64,000 nt of DNA, taken from assembly GCF_037151175.1 (NCBI RefSeq), contig NZ_JBBCOR010000002.1, positions 310,001 through 374,000 of the forward strand, read 5' to 3'. The position numbers and the translations under genes are program-made. Of the stretch, positions 62,796 to 64,000 are shown piece by piece. This DNA comes from Asaia sp003994335. Its GTDB lineage: Bacteria; Pseudomonadota; Alphaproteobacteria; Acetobacterales; Acetobacteraceae. Numbering within the stretch: the first letter of the stretch is position 1; each line of letters starts with the position of its first letter. The notes under the pieces are model-generated. The model saw only the letters and a program-made list of their open reading frames with translations, was not told the DNA's origin and searched no databases.

Positions 62796-62807
62796 GAATC
62801 AGCCCTT
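62787..62807. terminator. Bidirectional hairpin made by two converging stop codons
   Basis: AAGGGCTGA (62787-62795) and TCAGCCCTT (62799-62807) form a perfect 9-bp stem with loop GAA. The aldolase stop is in the left arm and the ATPase stop in the right arm. The outer AA/TT gives a short U-run on both strands, so it can serve as a shared terminator. Confidence 0.6.
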
Positions 62808-63581
62808 GCCAGCGGCCTCGTACGCATCGAGTACGAGGTCTGGCGGGCCATCCATACGGATACGCCCGCCTTCCATCCAGATGATGCGTGTGCACCATTT
62901 CCTCAGGATCGGCAGGGAATGGGACGTGATGACCAGAATACGCACATGCTCGATGAGCCGCGTCAGACGCTCGCGCGCCTTCTCCTGAAAACGCGAATCC
63001 CCAGCCATGAACCACTCATCCATGAGCAGGATTTCAGGACGCGGGGCCGTCGCCACACCAAAGCCCAGTCGGATGGCCATGCCCGACGAGTAGAGACGCA
63101 CAGGCAAATCGAGAAAGGCCCCGAGTTCGGCGAACTCCTCGACATCCTCTTCCAGCTTTTGCGCCGCAACGGGGGCCATCCCGATCGTGCGGGCATAGAG
63201 CCTGATATTTTCTCGCCCGGTGAGGTCAGTATTCATACCCGCCTGGGGGCTGAGCAGCGCATGGACATCGCCCCTGACGCTCAACTGACCCAGGGAGGAT
63301 TCGTAGATCCCTGCCAGAGCCCTGAGCAGCGTGGATTTACCCGCTCCGTTATGGCCGATCAGGCCGACGCGCTCGCCACTCTGGATCGACAGGGACAGCG
63401 CACTCAGCGCGACAACGACCGTGGTATCCTCACGGCTGATGATGCTGCCACCGACCTTCTGCCGGTCCTGCAGCTTTTGCCTCATGCCCTTGAATACGCT
63501 CTTCTTGAACGAGCGCGCACTGCCGTGAAACATCGGATAGACGAGGGAGTAATCCCTCAGGGTGATCGAAGGCATCGTCAT
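62799..63581 (-). CDS. Polysaccharide-export ABC transporter ATPase
   Basis: 260 residues of the Wzt/KpsT/TagH group. Walker A is IGHNGAGKSTLLRALAG near 73-89, the signature is LYSSGMAIRLGFGVAT, and Walker B is EILLMDEWFMAGD. The N-terminal TLRDYSLVYPMFHGSARSFK is the usual lead into that group. It lacks a carbohydrate-binding C-terminal extension. It starts one base into the permease stop (TGATG), so it pairs with the permease. Cargo: capsular or O-antigen-type glycan. Confidence 0.9.
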   Translation of the reverse strand: MTMPSITLRDYSLVYPMFHGSARSFKKSVFKGMRQKLQDRQKVGGSIISREDTTVVVALSALSLSIQSGERVGLIGHNGAGKSTLLRALAGIYESSLGQLSVRGDVHALLSPQAGMNTDLTGRENIRLYARTIGMAPVAAQKLEEDVEEFAELGAFLDLPVRLYSSGMAIRLGFGVATAPRPEILLMDEWFMAGDSRFQEKARERLTRLIEHVRILVITSHSLPILRKWCTRIIWMEGGRIRMDGPPDLVLDAYEAAGKG

Positions 63582-64000
63582 CAGACCCAGAAAGCCAGTC
63601 TCTCACGGGTTCTGACAAAGGTCAGAAATCCGAGGATACACCAGAACACGCTGACAGCAGCCGAGACGGCGATCATGGACAGGCTGGGCAGATGCCCCAG
63701 AATCGGCCCTCGCACGATCTCGAGAAGGTCATAGAACGGATTGAGCACCAGATACCGGCTACGCGCACCGAGCTGCTCGGGCTTCCAGATGATGGGGGTG
63801 ACGTAGAAAGCGATCTGGAGAAAGGCCGCGATGACGGGGGCGATATCGCGAAAACGGGCGCAAAGCGCCCCCAGAAGCAGACAGGCCGCGAAGCCGTCTA
63901 TCAGCCAGACCAGCAATCCCGGCAGGGCCGCCAGACTTATCAGCCCCGGCCAGACACCATAAAAGACGAACACGCCGACGGGTACGATGACTGTATGGAC
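63581..64000 (-). CDS. Polysaccharide-export ABC transporter permease, partial
   Basis: The C-terminal part of an ABC-2-type permease (Wzm/KpsM/TagG). The frame runs past the window edge at 64000, so the N-terminus is cut off. Visible helices include LAALPGLLVWLIDGFAACLL and APVIAAFLQIAFYVTPIIWK; YLVLNPFYDLLEIVRGPILG is the family NPF(Y) block before the last helix. The GTG at 63973 is internal, because codons HTVIVPVG precede it in frame. Confidence 0.88.
   Translation of the reverse strand, partial: VHTVIVPVGVFVFYGVWPGLISLAALPGLLVWLIDGFAACLLLGALCARFRDIAPVIAAFLQIAFYVTPIIWKPEQLGARSRYLVLNPFYDLLEIVRGPILGHLPSLSMIAVSAAVSVFWCILGFLTFVRTRERLAFWV

Noticed and set aside
1..64000. CRISPR arrays, insertion sequences, prophage and tRNA genes
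   Set aside because: I saw no regularly spaced repeats, transposase or integrase motifs, or tRNA-like cloverleaf sequences in the window.

Overview
The window is a GC-rich alphaproteobacterial chromosome segment. Several things point to an acetic acid bacterium (Acetobacteraceae): large TonB-dependent receptors of the type common there, a DhnA-type class I aldolase, an idonate dehydrogenase/MFS pair, a glycogen-to-trehalose route and a Kdp operon. The family assignment is moderately confident; the genus is not assigned. I see no rRNA, tRNA, insertion sequence, prophage, CRISPR array or origin. Most genes sit in tight operons with ATGA or GTGA overlaps.

Layout. (1) 1-3604: treZ (5' end cut off) and treY, which make trehalose from alpha-glucans. 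(2) 3832-8418: four glycosyltransferases in one overlapping operon, led by a sucrose-phosphate-synthase-like GT4; the product is unknown. (3) 9010-20113: a MocR-type regulator faces an organosulfur operon with a DszC/SfnB-like flavoenzyme, a DszA/NtaA-like monooxygenase, an SsuD-like monooxygenase, an FAD/NAD(P)-binding protein and an MFS carrier, followed by a TonB-dependent receptor. No ABC importer and no SsuE/DszD-type flavin reductase is visible. (4) 20145-27286: a DUF1963-like protein, a 56-residue ORF, a secreted AcpA-type phosphoesterase, a dihaem cytochrome c peroxidase, a membrane protein with HEXXH, and two VOC proteins. (5) 27509-35614: kdpFABC-kdpDE, preceded by a 27-residue membrane peptide. 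(6) 36070-45007: cbiD, then two related TonB-dependent receptors flanking an MFS carrier and an L-idonate 5-dehydrogenase-like gene. (7) 45228-50579: a 47-residue lipoprotein, anmK, murQ and a sodium:solute symporter (peptidoglycan amino-sugar recycling), a truncated acetolactate-decarboxylase-like ORF and glutaminase. (8) 50800-55588: mntR, mntH and a TonB-dependent receptor, a possible manganese uptake unit. (9) 55683-61631: a YdeP-family molybdopterin oxidoreductase, fdhD, a nitrate-reductase-associated-type protein, and mobA behind a secreted amidohydrolase. (10) 61881-64000: class I fructose-bisphosphate aldolase, and the ATPase and part of the permease of a polysaccharide-export ABC transporter.

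The strongest leads are: a 14-bp palindrome upstream of the receptor at 53276 that resembles the enterobacterial MntR box and suggests a manganese role; an organosulfur operon with an outer-membrane receptor and MFS carrier but no ABC importer; the uncharacterised four-glycosyltransferase operon; and a decayed acetolactate decarboxylase lacking a metal ligand.
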